A stretch of 64,000 nucleotides of DNA from Sulfomarinibacter sp963741385 (GCA_963741385.1 CAVUHO010000010.1:1178001-1242000), one strand, 5' to 3'. Positions 45,519 through 58,613 are shown, counted from the stretch's first letter. Numbers and translations: made by a program. The notes: generated from the sequence alone by a model not told the origin.

Positions 45519-45586
45519 GGTGTGCTCCGTGGGTTCGTCGCCGAGCGGGGATGCCGAGCAACTTCATTGTACCTGGGATCGGTTCT

Positions 45587-45638
45587 TTGTGGCGCAGGCG
45601 TCCCGCCTGCGTGTGCAGCCGGGACGGCTGCACCACAA
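45587..45638. repeat. Three-way-junction repeat bounded by TTGTGG/CCACAA
   Basis: Outer arms TTGTGG and CCACAA enclose two hairpins: CGCAGGCG/CGCCTGCG with a TCC loop, and TGCAGCC/GGCTGCA with GGGAC between. Parts of the same repeat lie at about 30005-30080. This type occurs between genes in many bacteria; no coding sense. Confidence 0.65.
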
Positions 45639-45680
45639 TGGGACCGTAAGTGCCCGGCGTTCAGAGCGCGCTTCCCAAGA

Positions 45681-45711
45681 ACTCAAAACTCAAAACTCAA
45701 AACTCAAAACT
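45681..45711. repeat. Tandem octamer ACTCAAAA, four copies
   Basis: Four units of ACTCAAAA lie immediately beyond the tRNA-Phe terminator. They have no facing partner array. They resemble in style the other short-unit arrays in the window. Confidence 0.75.
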
Positions 45712-45737
45712 GAAAAATCCCCGCCGAAAGGCGGGGA
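45711..45737 (-). terminator. Intrinsic terminator of tRNA-Phe
   Basis: On the minus strand, TCCCCGCC and GGCGGGGA arms surround a TTTC loop and are followed by TTTTTC, a standard rho-independent terminator 13 bases past the tRNA CCA. Confidence 0.85.
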
Positions 45738-45750
45738 TGAAATATTCGAG

Positions 45751-45826
<76 letters not shown>

Positions 45827-45841
45827 ACACCAGGTTGGAGC

Positions 45842-45870
45842 GTTATAGCGCAGGGGCTATCGAGTGTCAA
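45842..45870 (-). promoter_or_regulatory. Promoter of tRNA-Phe
   Basis: Minus strand TTGACA (45865-45870), a 17-base spacer and TATAAC (45842-45847), about 16 bases before the tRNA 5' end. Both boxes are near consensus. Confidence 0.75.
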
Positions 45871-45949
45871 ATGAGGTCGGGGTCGCGATTGTGTTCAGGA
45901 TCACGGCCGGAGCCGGCGCCCGTGCGCAGGTTTGGCAAGATCGCATACA

Positions 45950-46633
45950 ATGCCCGCCGTGGAGATCGTCAAATTTTTTCTGCAGACCGGGTGGGTGGCA
46001 AAGGTTGTCCTTGTCATCCTGATCATTTTCTCCCTCGCCTCATGGTCGGTCATTCTCGGCAAGTGGCGCGAACTCGCAGCTTCGCGCCGCGCGTCGGACC
46101 GCTTCCTCAAGATCTTTCGCGAGGCCTCCCGGCTCAAGGAGGTGGCGGCTTCGGCGCCCAAGTATCGGGCCTCGCCGCTGGCGGCCCTGTTCCAGGCGGG
46201 CTACACCGAACTCGAGGCGCAGATGCGATCGGCGCAGCGAGCGGCCGAGCCAGAGTCGTCGCTCAAGCTCAAGAGCCTCGAGGGCGTTCACCGGGCTCTG
46301 CAACGCGCCATGGGCGCCGAGGTCGAGCGTCTCCAGCGCGCGCTGCCGATGCTGGCGACGACCGCCAGTGCCACTCCTTTTATCGGTCTCTTTGGCACGG
46401 TCTGGGGCATCATGAATACCTTTCACGCCATCGGCGCCACCGGCTCCACCTCCATCACGACGGTGGCGCCCGGTATCGCCGAAGCGCTGGTGAACACCGC
46501 CGCAGGGCTGTTGGCCGCGATCCCGGCGGTGGTGGCCTACAACCACCTCCTGGCCAAGGTTCGGGTCATGCGGCGGCGCATGGAGGATTTCGAACTCGAG
46601 TTCCTCAATCTTGTTGAGCGGAATTTCACCTGA
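45950..46633 (+). CDS. tolQ: TolQ/ExbB-type proton channel subunit
   Basis: The 227-residue protein (ATG 45950) has a first membrane helix (VVLVILIIFSLASWSVIL), a cytoplasmic loop, and two later helices around LPMLATTASATPFIGLFGTV and ALVNTAAGLLAAIPAVVAYN, the TolQ/ExbB/MotA signature. With TolR it converts the proton-motive force into movement of the TonB/TolA protein. First gene of tolQ-tolR-tonB/tolA-tolB. Confidence 0.94.
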   Translation: MPAVEIVKFFLQTGWVAKVVLVILIIFSLASWSVILGKWRELAASRRASDRFLKIFREASRLKEVAASAPKYRASPLAALFQAGYTELEAQMRSAQRAAEPESSLKLKSLEGVHRALQRAMGAEVERLQRALPMLATTASATPFIGLFGTVWGIMNTFHAIGATGSTSITTVAPGIAEALVNTAAGLLAAIPAVVAYNHLLAKVRVMRRRMEDFELEFLNLVERNFT

Positions 46634-46635
46634 TG

Positions 46636-46813
46636 AATTTCGAATTTCGGATTTCGGATTTCGGATTTTCCACCCACCCCGCAGGGAAACCCGTCAGTGG
46701 TCCATTGTCGGGGAATTCCGAATTCGGGTCTTCCGTCTGTGGGGTTGCTGCGCACGTGAAGAGGGGCCGCAACAAATCCGAAATCCGAAATCCGAAATCC
46801 GAAATCGGAATTG
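46636..46813. repeat. Inverted pair of heptamer arrays inside the tol operon
   Basis: Between tolQ and tolR, (ATTTCGG)n at 46636-46670 and its complement at 46773-46813 face each other over about 100 bases. The spacer contains GGGAATTCCGAATTCGGG, a small extra palindrome. With the arrays paired, a long hairpin would lie between two genes whose products should be made in fixed ratio. Confidence 0.85.
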
Positions 46814-46824
46814 GGTAGGCGTCG

Positions 46825-47235
46825 ATGGCGGGCAAGGTCTCCGAAGATCTCGACCAGATGGCGGAAATCAACGTCACACCCCTGGTGGACGTGATGCTCG
46901 TGCTGCTCATCATCTTCATCATCACGGCGCCGATGTTGGTGCAGGGGCTCAAGGTCAACCTGCCGAAACAGGATGCGCCGGCTCTCACATCGAAGAGCGA
47001 CGAGCCCATCATTCTCACCCTGACCTCGGACCAGATCATTCTTCTCGGCGACGAACCGGTCCACCTCAAACTCTTGGCCGATCGGTTGGGCGCGATGTTG
47101 GCGGGATCCCCGCGGCCGGTCTACCTCAAGGCCGACGAGACCCTGCCCTACGGCTTCGTGATCCGCGTCCTGGCGGTGCTCGACCAGGTTGGCGTGGAGC
47201 AAGTGGGTATGGTGACCCTGCCCGAGGGGGCGTGA
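46825..47235 (+). CDS. tolR: TolR/ExbD-type subunit
   Basis: The 136-residue protein has a short cytoplasmic start, then MAEINVTPLVDVMLVLLIIF with the channel aspartate in PLVDVML (about residue 22), and a periplasmic domain ending in VLDQVGVEQVGMVTLPEG. It is the stator partner of TolQ. ATG 46825 is only 12 bases after the heptamer array. Confidence 0.95.
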   Translation: MAGKVSEDLDQMAEINVTPLVDVMLVLLIIFIITAPMLVQGLKVNLPKQDAPALTSKSDEPIILTLTSDQIILLGDEPVHLKLLADRLGAMLAGSPRPVYLKADETLPYGFVIRVLAVLDQVGVEQVGMVTLPEGA

Positions 47236-47241
47236 GGCACA

Positions 47242-48009
47242 GTGATAGACCCGGTCACCCAGATCCTCGTCGAACGCGAGCGCTCGCGACCGCGGCTGCT
47301 GCCGTGGGTCGTGACTGCAGTACTTCTGCACGCGGGCGCTGCTGCGGCAACCTACCTGGTGGGGAAACGCGCGGCCTCACATCCGATCCAGCTGCCCTCG
47401 GTATCGGTGAGGGTGGTGCGGCAACAGGCCCCCAGCCGTCGTCCTCCATCGCGCGACACGCAAATACGGTCGACGCCCGTTCCCCAGCCCTCGAAACCAC
47501 CCGCCACCGCCGTTCCAAAACCGTCCGCGGTGGCCACCGCGCCGCCGGCACCGCAGGTCGAGGCTCCCAAGGCGAGCACCGACGCCATGCGGTCTGAGAA
47601 ATCCTCGTCAACGCCGGTGCCGACCCCACCACCGCCGGAAGCCGATGCCGGCGGCGGTTCCGGCGTTGCAGGCGCTGGCGGCGGCGGGTTGTCCGTTGGC
47701 GGCGAGACGACCGCCGGGGGGGCGGGTATCCCGTCCGATTTTCACTTCACCTACTACGTGGATCGCATGCTCGCCCTCATCGAGTCGCGATGGTTCAAAC
47801 CCGTGGTGCCCGCCCGCACACGGGCGCGGGTGGGTTTCGTCATCCTCAAGGACGGGCGCCTGGAGGCCATCCAGCTCGAGGAGAGCTCGGGAATGCCGAG
47901 CTTTGACCGTGCCGCCTTGCGGGCCATTTATGCCGCCAACCCGTTGCCGCCGCTGCCGCCGGCGTATGGCAAACCGAGTCTGACCGTCCATCTGAGCTTT
48001 TCGGAGTGA
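47242..48009 (+). CDS. TonB/TolA-type energy transducer
   Basis: The 255-residue protein starts at GTG 47242. A single helix (about residues 18-40) is followed by a Pro/Ala-rich linker (residues about 55-165) and a C-terminal domain with YYVDRMLALIESRWFKPVV and GFVILKDGRLEAIQLEESSG then PSFDRAALRAI, the TonB C-terminal fold. It should span the periplasm from TolQR to the outer membrane. Context in the tol cluster favours a TolA role, but the domain is TonB-like. Confidence 0.88.
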   Translation: MIDPVTQILVERERSRPRLLPWVVTAVLLHAGAAAATYLVGKRAASHPIQLPSVSVRVVRQQAPSRRPPSRDTQIRSTPVPQPSKPPATAVPKPSAVATAPPAPQVEAPKASTDAMRSEKSSSTPVPTPPPPEADAGGGSGVAGAGGGGLSVGGETTAGGAGIPSDFHFTYYVDRMLALIESRWFKPVVPARTRARVGFVILKDGRLEAIQLEESSGMPSFDRAALRAIYAANPLPPLPPAYGKPSLTVHLSFSE

Positions 48010-49307
48010 AAATGAAACACTGCAGGTTGTCGCTGATGACGTTCGCGGCCGTGGCCCTCGGGTGTGCCCTGCCTGCCGCCGCCCAAAACGAGCTCTATCT
48101 GGAAATCACGCAGCCGGGTCTGCGCCGGGTCGCGATCGCCGCGCCACCGCTGATGGTCCTCCCGGGGACGCCGGTGGACTCGTCCAAGATATTTCAGGAA
48201 ACCCTCGACAACGACCTCGCTGCGGCGGCCCCGATCGCGGTCGTCGACACCAAGCTGTACGCCCTTGTCGAAGACGACCCGCGGCCGGAGATCCTCAATC
48301 AGCGGTGGCGGGCGATCGGCGCCCAGTTCCTGCTCAGCGGAACCGTGGTCCGGGCCGGTGGTCAGTTGGTGGTGGAGGCGCGTCTGGTGGATCTGGTGTC
48401 GGGCGAGTTCGCCTTTGCCAAACGCTACCGGGCCGGCATCACCGCCAGCCAGGTGGTGGCGCACACTCTGGCCAACGATATCGTCCAGGTGTTCACGGGG
48501 CGGCCCGGACCGTTTCTTTCCCGCATCGGGTTCATCTCGACTCGGAGCGGTGGTTCGGAGGTCTGGGTGATGGACTGGGACGGCGCCAACCCCAGACAGC
48601 TGACCAAGCACGGCGCCATCGCCCTCGCCCCGGCGTGGTCGCCGGACGGCCGCCGCATGGCGTTCACATCCTTCCTCCGCGGGGCGCCCGCACTGTTTGT
48701 CCTCACGCCGCAGGAAGGCTACCTGCGGCCGCTCTGGGACAATGGCGGGGTGAACTCGTCGGCTTCGTTTTCACCAGATGGCAAGACCATCGCTTTCGCC
48801 TCGAGCGTGGACGGCAACACCGACATCTACACGATCAACATCGAGGGCGGAACGGCGCGACGCCTCACCAACGCCCGCGGCATCGACACCCAACCGGCGT
48901 GGGCTCCCAACGGGCGCCAGATCGCGTTTACGTCTGCACGATCCGGGAGCCCCCAGATCTACCTGATGGACAGCGACGGCTCCAACGTCCGTCGTCTGAC
49001 CTTCGACGGCGGGTTCCACGACGAGGCCAGCTGGGCCGAGGGCGGCACCCGGATCGCGTGCACGACCAAGGTCGGCAACCGGTTTCAGATCGCGACGATC
49101 GACATCGTCTCCGGCCAACAGACCGTGATACCGGGCCCGGGCAACAACGAGTCGCCGTGCTTCTCTCCCGACGGCTCCATGCTCGCGTTTGCCTCGGACC
49201 GGACAGGTTCCGCCCAGATCTTCATCACCGACGCCGACGGAGTGCCGCACCAGCTCACGAGAGAGGGCTCGAACTACTCCCCGACCTGGACCGCGGCGAC
49301 GGACTAG
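48006..49307 (+). CDS. tolB: Tol-Pal system beta-propeller protein TolB
   Basis: GTG 48006 overlaps the previous stop; ATG 48012 is an alternative. A signal peptide (LSLMTFAAVALGCALPAAAQ) is followed by the TolB N-terminal alpha/beta domain (SSKIFQETLDNDLAAA, RWRAIGAQFLLSGTVV). Propeller blades then repeat PAWSPDGRRMAFTS, ASFSPDGKTIAFAS, PAWAPNGRQIAFTS and CFSPDGSMLAFAS. TolB acts in the periplasm with Pal to keep the outer membrane in place during division. No pal gene follows in this window. Confidence 0.95.
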   Translation: MKMKHCRLSLMTFAAVALGCALPAAAQNELYLEITQPGLRRVAIAAPPLMVLPGTPVDSSKIFQETLDNDLAAAAPIAVVDTKLYALVEDDPRPEILNQRWRAIGAQFLLSGTVVRAGGQLVVEARLVDLVSGEFAFAKRYRAGITASQVVAHTLANDIVQVFTGRPGPFLSRIGFISTRSGGSEVWVMDWDGANPRQLTKHGAIALAPAWSPDGRRMAFTSFLRGAPALFVLTPQEGYLRPLWDNGGVNSSASFSPDGKTIAFASSVDGNTDIYTINIEGGTARRLTNARGIDTQPAWAPNGRQIAFTSARSGSPQIYLMDSDGSNVRRLTFDGGFHDEASWAEGGTRIACTTKVGNRFQIATIDIVSGQQTVIPGPGNNESPCFSPDGSMLAFASDRTGSAQIFITDADGVPHQLTREGSNYSPTWTAATD

Positions 49308-49390
49308 CCGCCCACCCACCGTGGGCAATCACTCCGGGAAGCTGCCTTCCGGCTTGATCGTTCCGATTCTCACGGCGTTGTTGCCCGTGA

Positions 49391-49471
49391 GTGCCCCCTC
49401 AAACGATGGTTGGGCCCGACCGGCAGGCTCGCAAGCATCTTCCGAGATCCCAACGTCGTTTGAGACGGCAC
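49391..49471. repeat. Long imperfect hairpin downstream of tolB
   Basis: GTGCCCCCTCAAACGATGG and TTGGG near 49391-49414 pair with CCCAACGTCGTTTGAGACGG plus CAC ending at 49471, about 21 base pairs with a few bulges. The GTGCC/GGCAC ends and the variable stem resemble elements C and D at 42352-42600. The rest of 49308-49621 holds smaller hairpins and the heptamer array at 49546-49580; no gene is seen. Confidence 0.55.
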
Positions 49472-49545
49472 GTCCGGTGAACGCGGCTCGTATCAGCAGG
49501 CTCTTCAGACGTGAGCACTCGTACCAAGGTTAAAGGCTGCGATGG

Positions 49546-49580
49546 AAAATCCGAAATCCGAAATCCGAAATCCGAAATCT
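49546..49580. repeat. Heptamer array (CCGAAAT)n upstream of purN
   Basis: Four to five copies of the heptamer in the AATCCGA orientation, 42 bases before the purN start and without a facing array. Confidence 0.8.
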
Positions 49581-49621
49581 GTTCTCCGGGCTCCGCCGCA
49601 ACGTTCGGGTATCATCTCCCC

Positions 49622-50230
49622 ATGGCGCTGACAAAAATCGGCATCCTCATCTCCGGAGGCGGCTCCAACATGAAGAGCATTACCGCCGCCTGTGAAGCTG
49701 GTGAGGTGCCGGCCGAGGTTGCGGTCGTGATTTCCAACCGGGCTGACGCTCCCGGGATCGCATGGGCTGCGGCGCGGGGAATGGCGACGTCGATCATCCC
49801 TCATGAGAAGTACCCGGACCGCGAAGCCCACGACCGCGCGGTGGTCGAGCGGCTGCGTGAGGCCGCTGTCGAGTGGGTCTGTCTTGCCGGCTACATGCGT
49901 CTGTTGTCAGCGTTCTTCGTTGACGCCTTTCGTGATCGGATCCTCAATATCCACCCGGCGCTGTTGCCGTCGTTTCCAGGCCTTCACGGCCAACGCCAGG
50001 CCTGGGCGCACGGCGTGAAAACCGCGGGCTGCACGGTCCATTTCGTGGACCTCGAACTCGATCACGGCCCGATCGTGGTGCAACGCCCGGTGCCGGTCCT
50101 CCCCGACGACGATGAGGACAGCCTGGCCCGGAGGATCCTCGAACAGGAGCACGTAGCTTTTCCCGAAGCACTGCGCCTGTTATTGGGCGGCCCGTGGAGG
50201 ATTGACGGGCGGCGCGTGGTGGTGGGCTGA
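49622..50230 (+). CDS. purN: Phosphoribosylglycinamide formyltransferase
   Basis: The 202-residue protein begins MALTKIGILISGGGSNMKSI and carries the catalytic set Asn109, His111 (NIHPALLPSFPGLHG) and Asp147 (DLELDHGPIVVQ), with LAGYMRLLSAFFVDAF before it. It transfers formyl from 10-formyl-THF to GAR in purine synthesis. It stands alone upstream of the rRNA operon. Confidence 0.96.
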   Translation: MALTKIGILISGGGSNMKSITAACEAGEVPAEVAVVISNRADAPGIAWAAARGMATSIIPHEKYPDREAHDRAVVERLREAAVEWVCLAGYMRLLSAFFVDAFRDRILNIHPALLPSFPGLHGQRQAWAHGVKTAGCTVHFVDLELDHGPIVVQRPVPVLPDDDEDSLARRILEQEHVAFPEALRLLLGGPWRIDGRRVVVG

Positions 50231-50606
50231 ATTCCAACCCGGTTTGTGATTAATTAGGAATAATTCCTGAACATGCTCCAAATCCCTCCAGATGAGGGAT
50301 TGTGAGTCGGGCGCAGACGGACCATCATCAAAGTGCAAGGTGGAAAAGCTTCCGGACCCCGAGTGATACCAACGGGTATCACTCCATTTTGAAAACCTGG
50401 TTCCACGGGGGAAGGGTTTCAGGACCTCTCAACGAGGCGCCCTCCATCCTGTCGAGAGTTCTATCCAAGACATGCCTTCCTTGCCTTGGAACTCTTCCCC
50501 CTTCTTTTTTCTCCTCAGTCCATCGACATCGTGCCGATTTTGGCATTCGTCCGGGGGAGGATCAGACCTCGTTCGTGGGGGTCGGGAAAAAATTCATGGC
50601 GGGGGG

Positions 50607-50635
50607 TTGACAGCCGAGACATCCTTCCGTATGGT
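50607..50635 (+). promoter_or_regulatory. rRNA operon promoter P1
   Basis: TTGACA (50607-50612), 17-base spacer, TATGGT (50630-50635). It is the first of two spaced promoters before 16S. The stretch 50231-50606 is otherwise AT-mixed with no gene that I can support. Confidence 0.6.
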
Positions 50636-50695
50636 TGCGCTCCCCATGCCGATGGGGACGGCCACAAGGACCCCGAATCAAGGCCTCGAAAATGC

Positions 50696-50724
50696 TTGAC
50701 AGCGGAGTCGGAGTGTCCTAGATT
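50696..50724 (+). promoter_or_regulatory. rRNA operon promoter P2, followed by a boxA-like site
   Basis: TTGACA (50696-50701), 17-base spacer, TAGATT (50719-50724). Just downstream, GCTCTTTGAAAA (from 50747) resembles the boxA antitermination signal of rRNA leaders. Confidence 0.75.
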
Positions 50725-50927
50725 GATATGCCCGTCACGGGACGAGGCTCTTTGAAAACTGGATCGAAAGAAACCAACGGACCTCTGTCATTTGATCTTC
50801 GGATCGAGCGACGGAAACACTCCGCCATGTGATCTTCGGATCAGGTGGTGGAAAACTACGAGTTCGAATAAGTGAGAACTCTCGATTGAATTGAACGTCG
50901 CGCCTTTGGCGTGGCGATCGACATTTT

Positions 50928-52487
<1,560 letters not shown>

Positions 52488-52587
52488 CTAACGGAATTTG
52501 GTTGCCGGATGACGGCAACCACAACCGAGGTCGACACGTTGGTCATTTCGATCCAGTTTTCAAGGAGCCTCGAGAGGTTCTTTGTAA

Positions 52588-52664
<77 letters not shown>

Positions 52665-52680
52665 GCAACCCGGCGTTTCT

Positions 52681-52756
<76 letters not shown>

Positions 52757-52947
52757 TCCGCCGGATCTCGTGAGACGAAGTCTGACGAGATCCTGCGGGA
52801 TCTTTGATGGTCTTTGACAACCGAAATCGAGTCAACAAACGTCAAGCTGAAATGAGTATCACTCATTTCGGTAAAGACCTGATGAAGCGATGTTTTCATC
52901 GTCGATTCAGGCACAGCAAACGCTGTATCAAGAAACTCAAGTAATGT

Positions 52948-55957
<3,010 letters not shown>

Positions 55958-56021
55958 CATTTTATTTTTGTTCTTGATACTTCGTGTGTTTGACGCCAGA
56001 CTCGGTGGAGGTTGTAGTTTT

Positions 56022-56138
56022 TTCCGGTGGCCATACCGTGGGGGAAACGCCCGATCCCATTCCGAACTCGGAAGCTAAGCCCCTCAGGGCCGATGGTACT
56101 GCGTCCCAGAGGCGTGGGAGAGTAGGTCGCCGCCGGGA
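56022..56138 (+). rRNA. 5S ribosomal RNA
   Basis: Helix-I ends TCCGGTGGCC and GTCGCCGCCGGGA pair; internal landmarks CCCATTCCGAACTCGGAAGC and GAGAGTAGGTCGCC are typical of 5S. It lies 64 bases after 23S. Confidence 0.95.
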
Positions 56139-56150
56139 AGTCTTTATGGA

Positions 56151-56180
56151 GCGCCCCGATTTATCGGGGCGTTTTCCTTT
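56151..56180 (+). terminator. Intrinsic terminator of the rRNA operon
   Basis: CGCCCCGAT and ATCGGGGCG arms with a TT loop, followed by TTTTCCTTTT, just after 5S. Confidence 0.92.
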
Positions 56181-56343
56181 TCTGCTCTTCGCGAACGCGA
56201 ATGGCTCTCGACTTCCTGGTTCTGTTCGCGTTGCCGTCGGCCGCTGGCTGCGCTGATGCGGAACGGGCGACGCAGTGCGGGGCGACGGCTCCCGGGCGGA
56301 GGAGTAGAATGTGGGCCCCGTTCCGGGGATGAGGGGGAGAAGA

Positions 56344-57795
56344 ATGCGCGTGTTCAGACTTCAATCGCTGGTTGTTGCTTCGGCCGTCTTCCTGATCGCT
56401 GCGGTGGCACACGCCCAGCTCAGCCAGGAGTATGCCGATTGGGCCGATGGGCCGGCGGGGTTTCTGCTCACAAAAAACGAACAGAAAGAGTGGGAGAGCA
56501 TCACGACTGATGCTGCAGCCAAGGATTTTATCGAGCTCTTCTGGGCGCGCCGGAATCCCCAGCCCACCGCGCCGTTCAACCCGTACAGGGCCGAGTTCGA
56601 CGCCAAGGTCCAATATGCTGAGGATAACTTCTCGTACCCGGGCCACAGCGGTGCGACCACTGACCGCGCCCGGGTGTTGATCCTGATGGGGCGCCCGGAA
56701 GGCGTCCAGAACAAGGCCCCCGAGCAGAGCGTTCGGGGCCTTGGCACTACCGCCGGCGGTACCGATGATGTCCGAGGCAACTCCCAGGTCTGGTCATACA
56801 ACCCTGCGAAGCTGCCTGAAGGGTTCAAGGTCAAGGGTTCTCAGCTCTACTTCTTGTTCTACGAGGACAAGATGGGTGACAACAATTTCGTCCTCGACCG
56901 TTCGGCCCGGGAGTCCTTCAAGGGCCTTTCCGCCCTCACCGTGGCGCCGGACGTCTACCTCCTCCACCCCGAAATGACCGAGGTTCCCAAACCGGTATCG
57001 TTCGCCGGGGCGCGCCAAGCGCCGGCTGAACACCTCGCGTGGCTCGGTCAGGACGCGCCGTTCAACGAGACTGCACGGCTCCGTGCTGAGCTCGGAGTCA
57101 ACGACGGTGTGACCCGGCCGCTGTGGATCGACATCGAACTGCCATCCGAGGCGCCGACCGTCGAGTATTTCACCGGGCAGGTGGAGGATGCCGACGGCGA
57201 CATCCTCAGCAACTTCGAAATCGACACCGCACCGTTCACCGGCCAGTACGGCAAAGCCTATCATCTCAGCGTTCCGCTCGCGGCGGGCACCTACACCGTC
57301 AAAATGGCCGGTGCGGGGGGCGATTCTCTGCTCCTGACCGAGAGCATCGACATCGTGGTGGAGAACGCCCCCGCAGACGGCGTGTGGATGTCGCCGGTGT
57401 GGCTGGGTCTTTCGGCGGCTCCGAACGAGCAGGCGAAGCTCGGCGACCCCTACTCCTTCGGCGGCTGGCACCTCGTACCGGTCACCGGCCCCGATTTCAC
57501 CCGCGCCAACGAGATCGTTATTTTCGGTTTCGTCGTGCGGCCGGGCGTCAATGCTGAAGGCGCCATCGCCCTCGAGGCGAAAATCAGGGTCCAGAAGGAC
57601 GGGAAGGCCCTGGGTCGGCCGTTGACGATGCCGTTGGAGGCCTCGAACGTCATCGGCGACCTCTACATGTACGGCAGCTCCATCGCGCTGTCCGGGCTGC
57701 CGGAGGCCGGCAGCTATGAATTCGTGTTCGAGGTCACCGAGGGCACATCAGAGACGACGTCCGAAACCTCGCTGCCGGTCGATCTGACCGAGTAG
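56344..57795 (+). CDS. GWxTD-domain exported protein
   Basis: ATG 56344 gives 483 residues with a signal peptide (SLVVASAVFLIAAVAHAQ). Residues about 20-170 match the GWxTD-domain pattern: LTKNEQKEWESITTDAAAKD, FIELFWARRNP, AEFDAKVQYAEDNF, then GATTDRARVLILMGRPEG. The C-terminal half is beta-rich and probably immunoglobulin-like (AAGTYTVKMAGAGGDSLLL). Such proteins are frequent in Acidobacteriota and Bacteroidota-like lineages and have no settled function. Single gene, facing the RND operon. Confidence 0.88.
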   Translation: MRVFRLQSLVVASAVFLIAAVAHAQLSQEYADWADGPAGFLLTKNEQKEWESITTDAAAKDFIELFWARRNPQPTAPFNPYRAEFDAKVQYAEDNFSYPGHSGATTDRARVLILMGRPEGVQNKAPEQSVRGLGTTAGGTDDVRGNSQVWSYNPAKLPEGFKVKGSQLYFLFYEDKMGDNNFVLDRSARESFKGLSALTVAPDVYLLHPEMTEVPKPVSFAGARQAPAEHLAWLGQDAPFNETARLRAELGVNDGVTRPLWIDIELPSEAPTVEYFTGQVEDADGDILSNFEIDTAPFTGQYGKAYHLSVPLAAGTYTVKMAGAGGDSLLLTESIDIVVENAPADGVWMSPVWLGLSAAPNEQAKLGDPYSFGGWHLVPVTGPDFTRANEIVIFGFVVRPGVNAEGAIALEAKIRVQKDGKALGRPLTMPLEASNVIGDLYMYGSSIALSGLPEAGSYEFVFEVTEGTSETTSETSLPVDLTE

Positions 57796-57896
57796 CCAGA
57801 TCACGCGCGGTCGGTCGTATCCGACGGCGCGTCAGTCTCTCTGGAGTCGGTCGCGCCGCGTTCGCCCCGGCCGCCGGCCGGGGGATTCGGCACTGC

Positions 57897-57986
57897 TCAG
57901 GTGGGGACCCCGAGCCTGGGAAGGACGATCCGCTGCAGCACGAACCAGCCGACGACAAAAAGGATGATGAACAGATAGTCGTTCAT
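57897..57986 (-). CDS. 29-residue single-helix membrane peptide
   Basis: ATG 57986-57984 overlaps the stop of the PII-like gene (TGATG) and the frame ends at TGA 57897-57899. The peptide starts MNDYLFIILFVVGWFVLQRI and then VLPRLGVPT: one hydrophobic helix followed by a basic, proline-containing end. Translational coupling and position suggest it is real and may anchor or regulate the efflux complex or the PII-like protein. No homology can be claimed at this length. Confidence 0.6.
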   Translation of the reverse strand: MNDYLFIILFVVGWFVLQRIVLPRLGVPT

Positions 57987-58270
57987 CACACGACCTCTTC
58001 GACGGCCCACTGAATCATCTTCATGTGGCTCGCGCCGGCGTCACAATACGAGCGCAGGGTCTTTTTCAGTGCCTCGACGTGAGCGGCCTCGACCACGGTG
58101 AAAAAAATCGACGACGTCTTCGGATGTGCACCCGAGCCCATCCGGACGCCGGTCTCGCCGACGCCGTGAGCGTTGGGGATTTCCGAGTATCCCGTAACGC
58201 CCTCGCGCCGCAACAGGACCTCGAGCTCTTCCCGACACTCGCTGTCAACGATGATCATCAGAAGCTTCAT
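57986..58270 (-). CDS. PII-like small regulator in an RND efflux operon
   Basis: The 94-residue protein begins MKLLMIIVDSECREELEVLL, continues GVTGYSEIPNAHGVGETGVR and KTSSIFFTVVEAAHVEALKK, and ends MKMIQWAVEEVV. The beta-alpha-beta ferredoxin-like pattern fits PII-like/DUF3240-type proteins that are found with RND efflux pumps. It has no uridylylation-type tyrosine loop as in GlnB. Role in nucleotide or metal sensing is inference. Confidence 0.75.
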   Translation of the reverse strand: MKLLMIIVDSECREELEVLLRREGVTGYSEIPNAHGVGETGVRMGSGAHPKTSSIFFTVVEAAHVEALKKTLRSYCDAGASHMKMIQWAVEEVV

Positions 58271-58291
58271 GGTGCGTCTCCCCGCAACCTG

Positions 58292-58483
58292 TCAGTTTTC
58301 ACGCAGCCCGAGCTTGCGGAAGATCGTCATGGCAGGGCACCATTTCGTGAACGCGGACTGCAGCAGGTTGAGCCCGACAAAGGCGGTGAAGAGGAACCAG
58401 TAGGGGCTAACCCAATGACCCAGGGCGAGGGTCACCAGAACGACGATTCCGGCCATGGCACGCAACGCTTCATTCACAGTCAT
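58292..58483 (-). CDS. DUF2892/YgaP-like two-helix membrane protein
   Basis: ATG 58483 (ribosome site GGAGG six bases upstream) gives 63 residues: MTVNEALRAMAGIVVLVTLA and YWFLFTAFVGLNLLQSAFT form two helices, followed by KWCPAMTIFRKLGL with the conserved CPAM. This is the pattern of inner-membrane DUF2892 proteins, sometimes linked to rhodanese-type sulphur carriers. The frame extends upstream through the heptamer repeat, which I exclude. Confidence 0.85.
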   Translation of the reverse strand: MTVNEALRAMAGIVVLVTLALGHWVSPYWFLFTAFVGLNLLQSAFTKWCPAMTIFRKLGLREN

Positions 58484-58497
58484 TCTTTGCCTCCAGA

Positions 58498-58611
58498 GTT
58501 CGAGTTCGGAATTCGGACTTCGGAATGCCACCCCACCTTTTCGGCGAGCCGGGTGGGTGGGCGGAAATCCGAAATCCGAAATTCGCAATCCGAAATTCGC
58601 AATCCGAATTC
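58498..58611. repeat. Inverted heptamer arrays forming a long hairpin after the RND gene
   Basis: ATTCGG-type units at 58498-58527 and AATCCGA-type units at 58563-58611 face each other. Between them CCACCCCACC and GGGTGGGTGGG also pair, so the stem is nearly continuous around a loop of about a dozen bases. It begins two bases past the RND stop and may separate that gene from the downstream small genes in the transcript. Confidence 0.85.
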
Positions 58612-58613
58612 CA

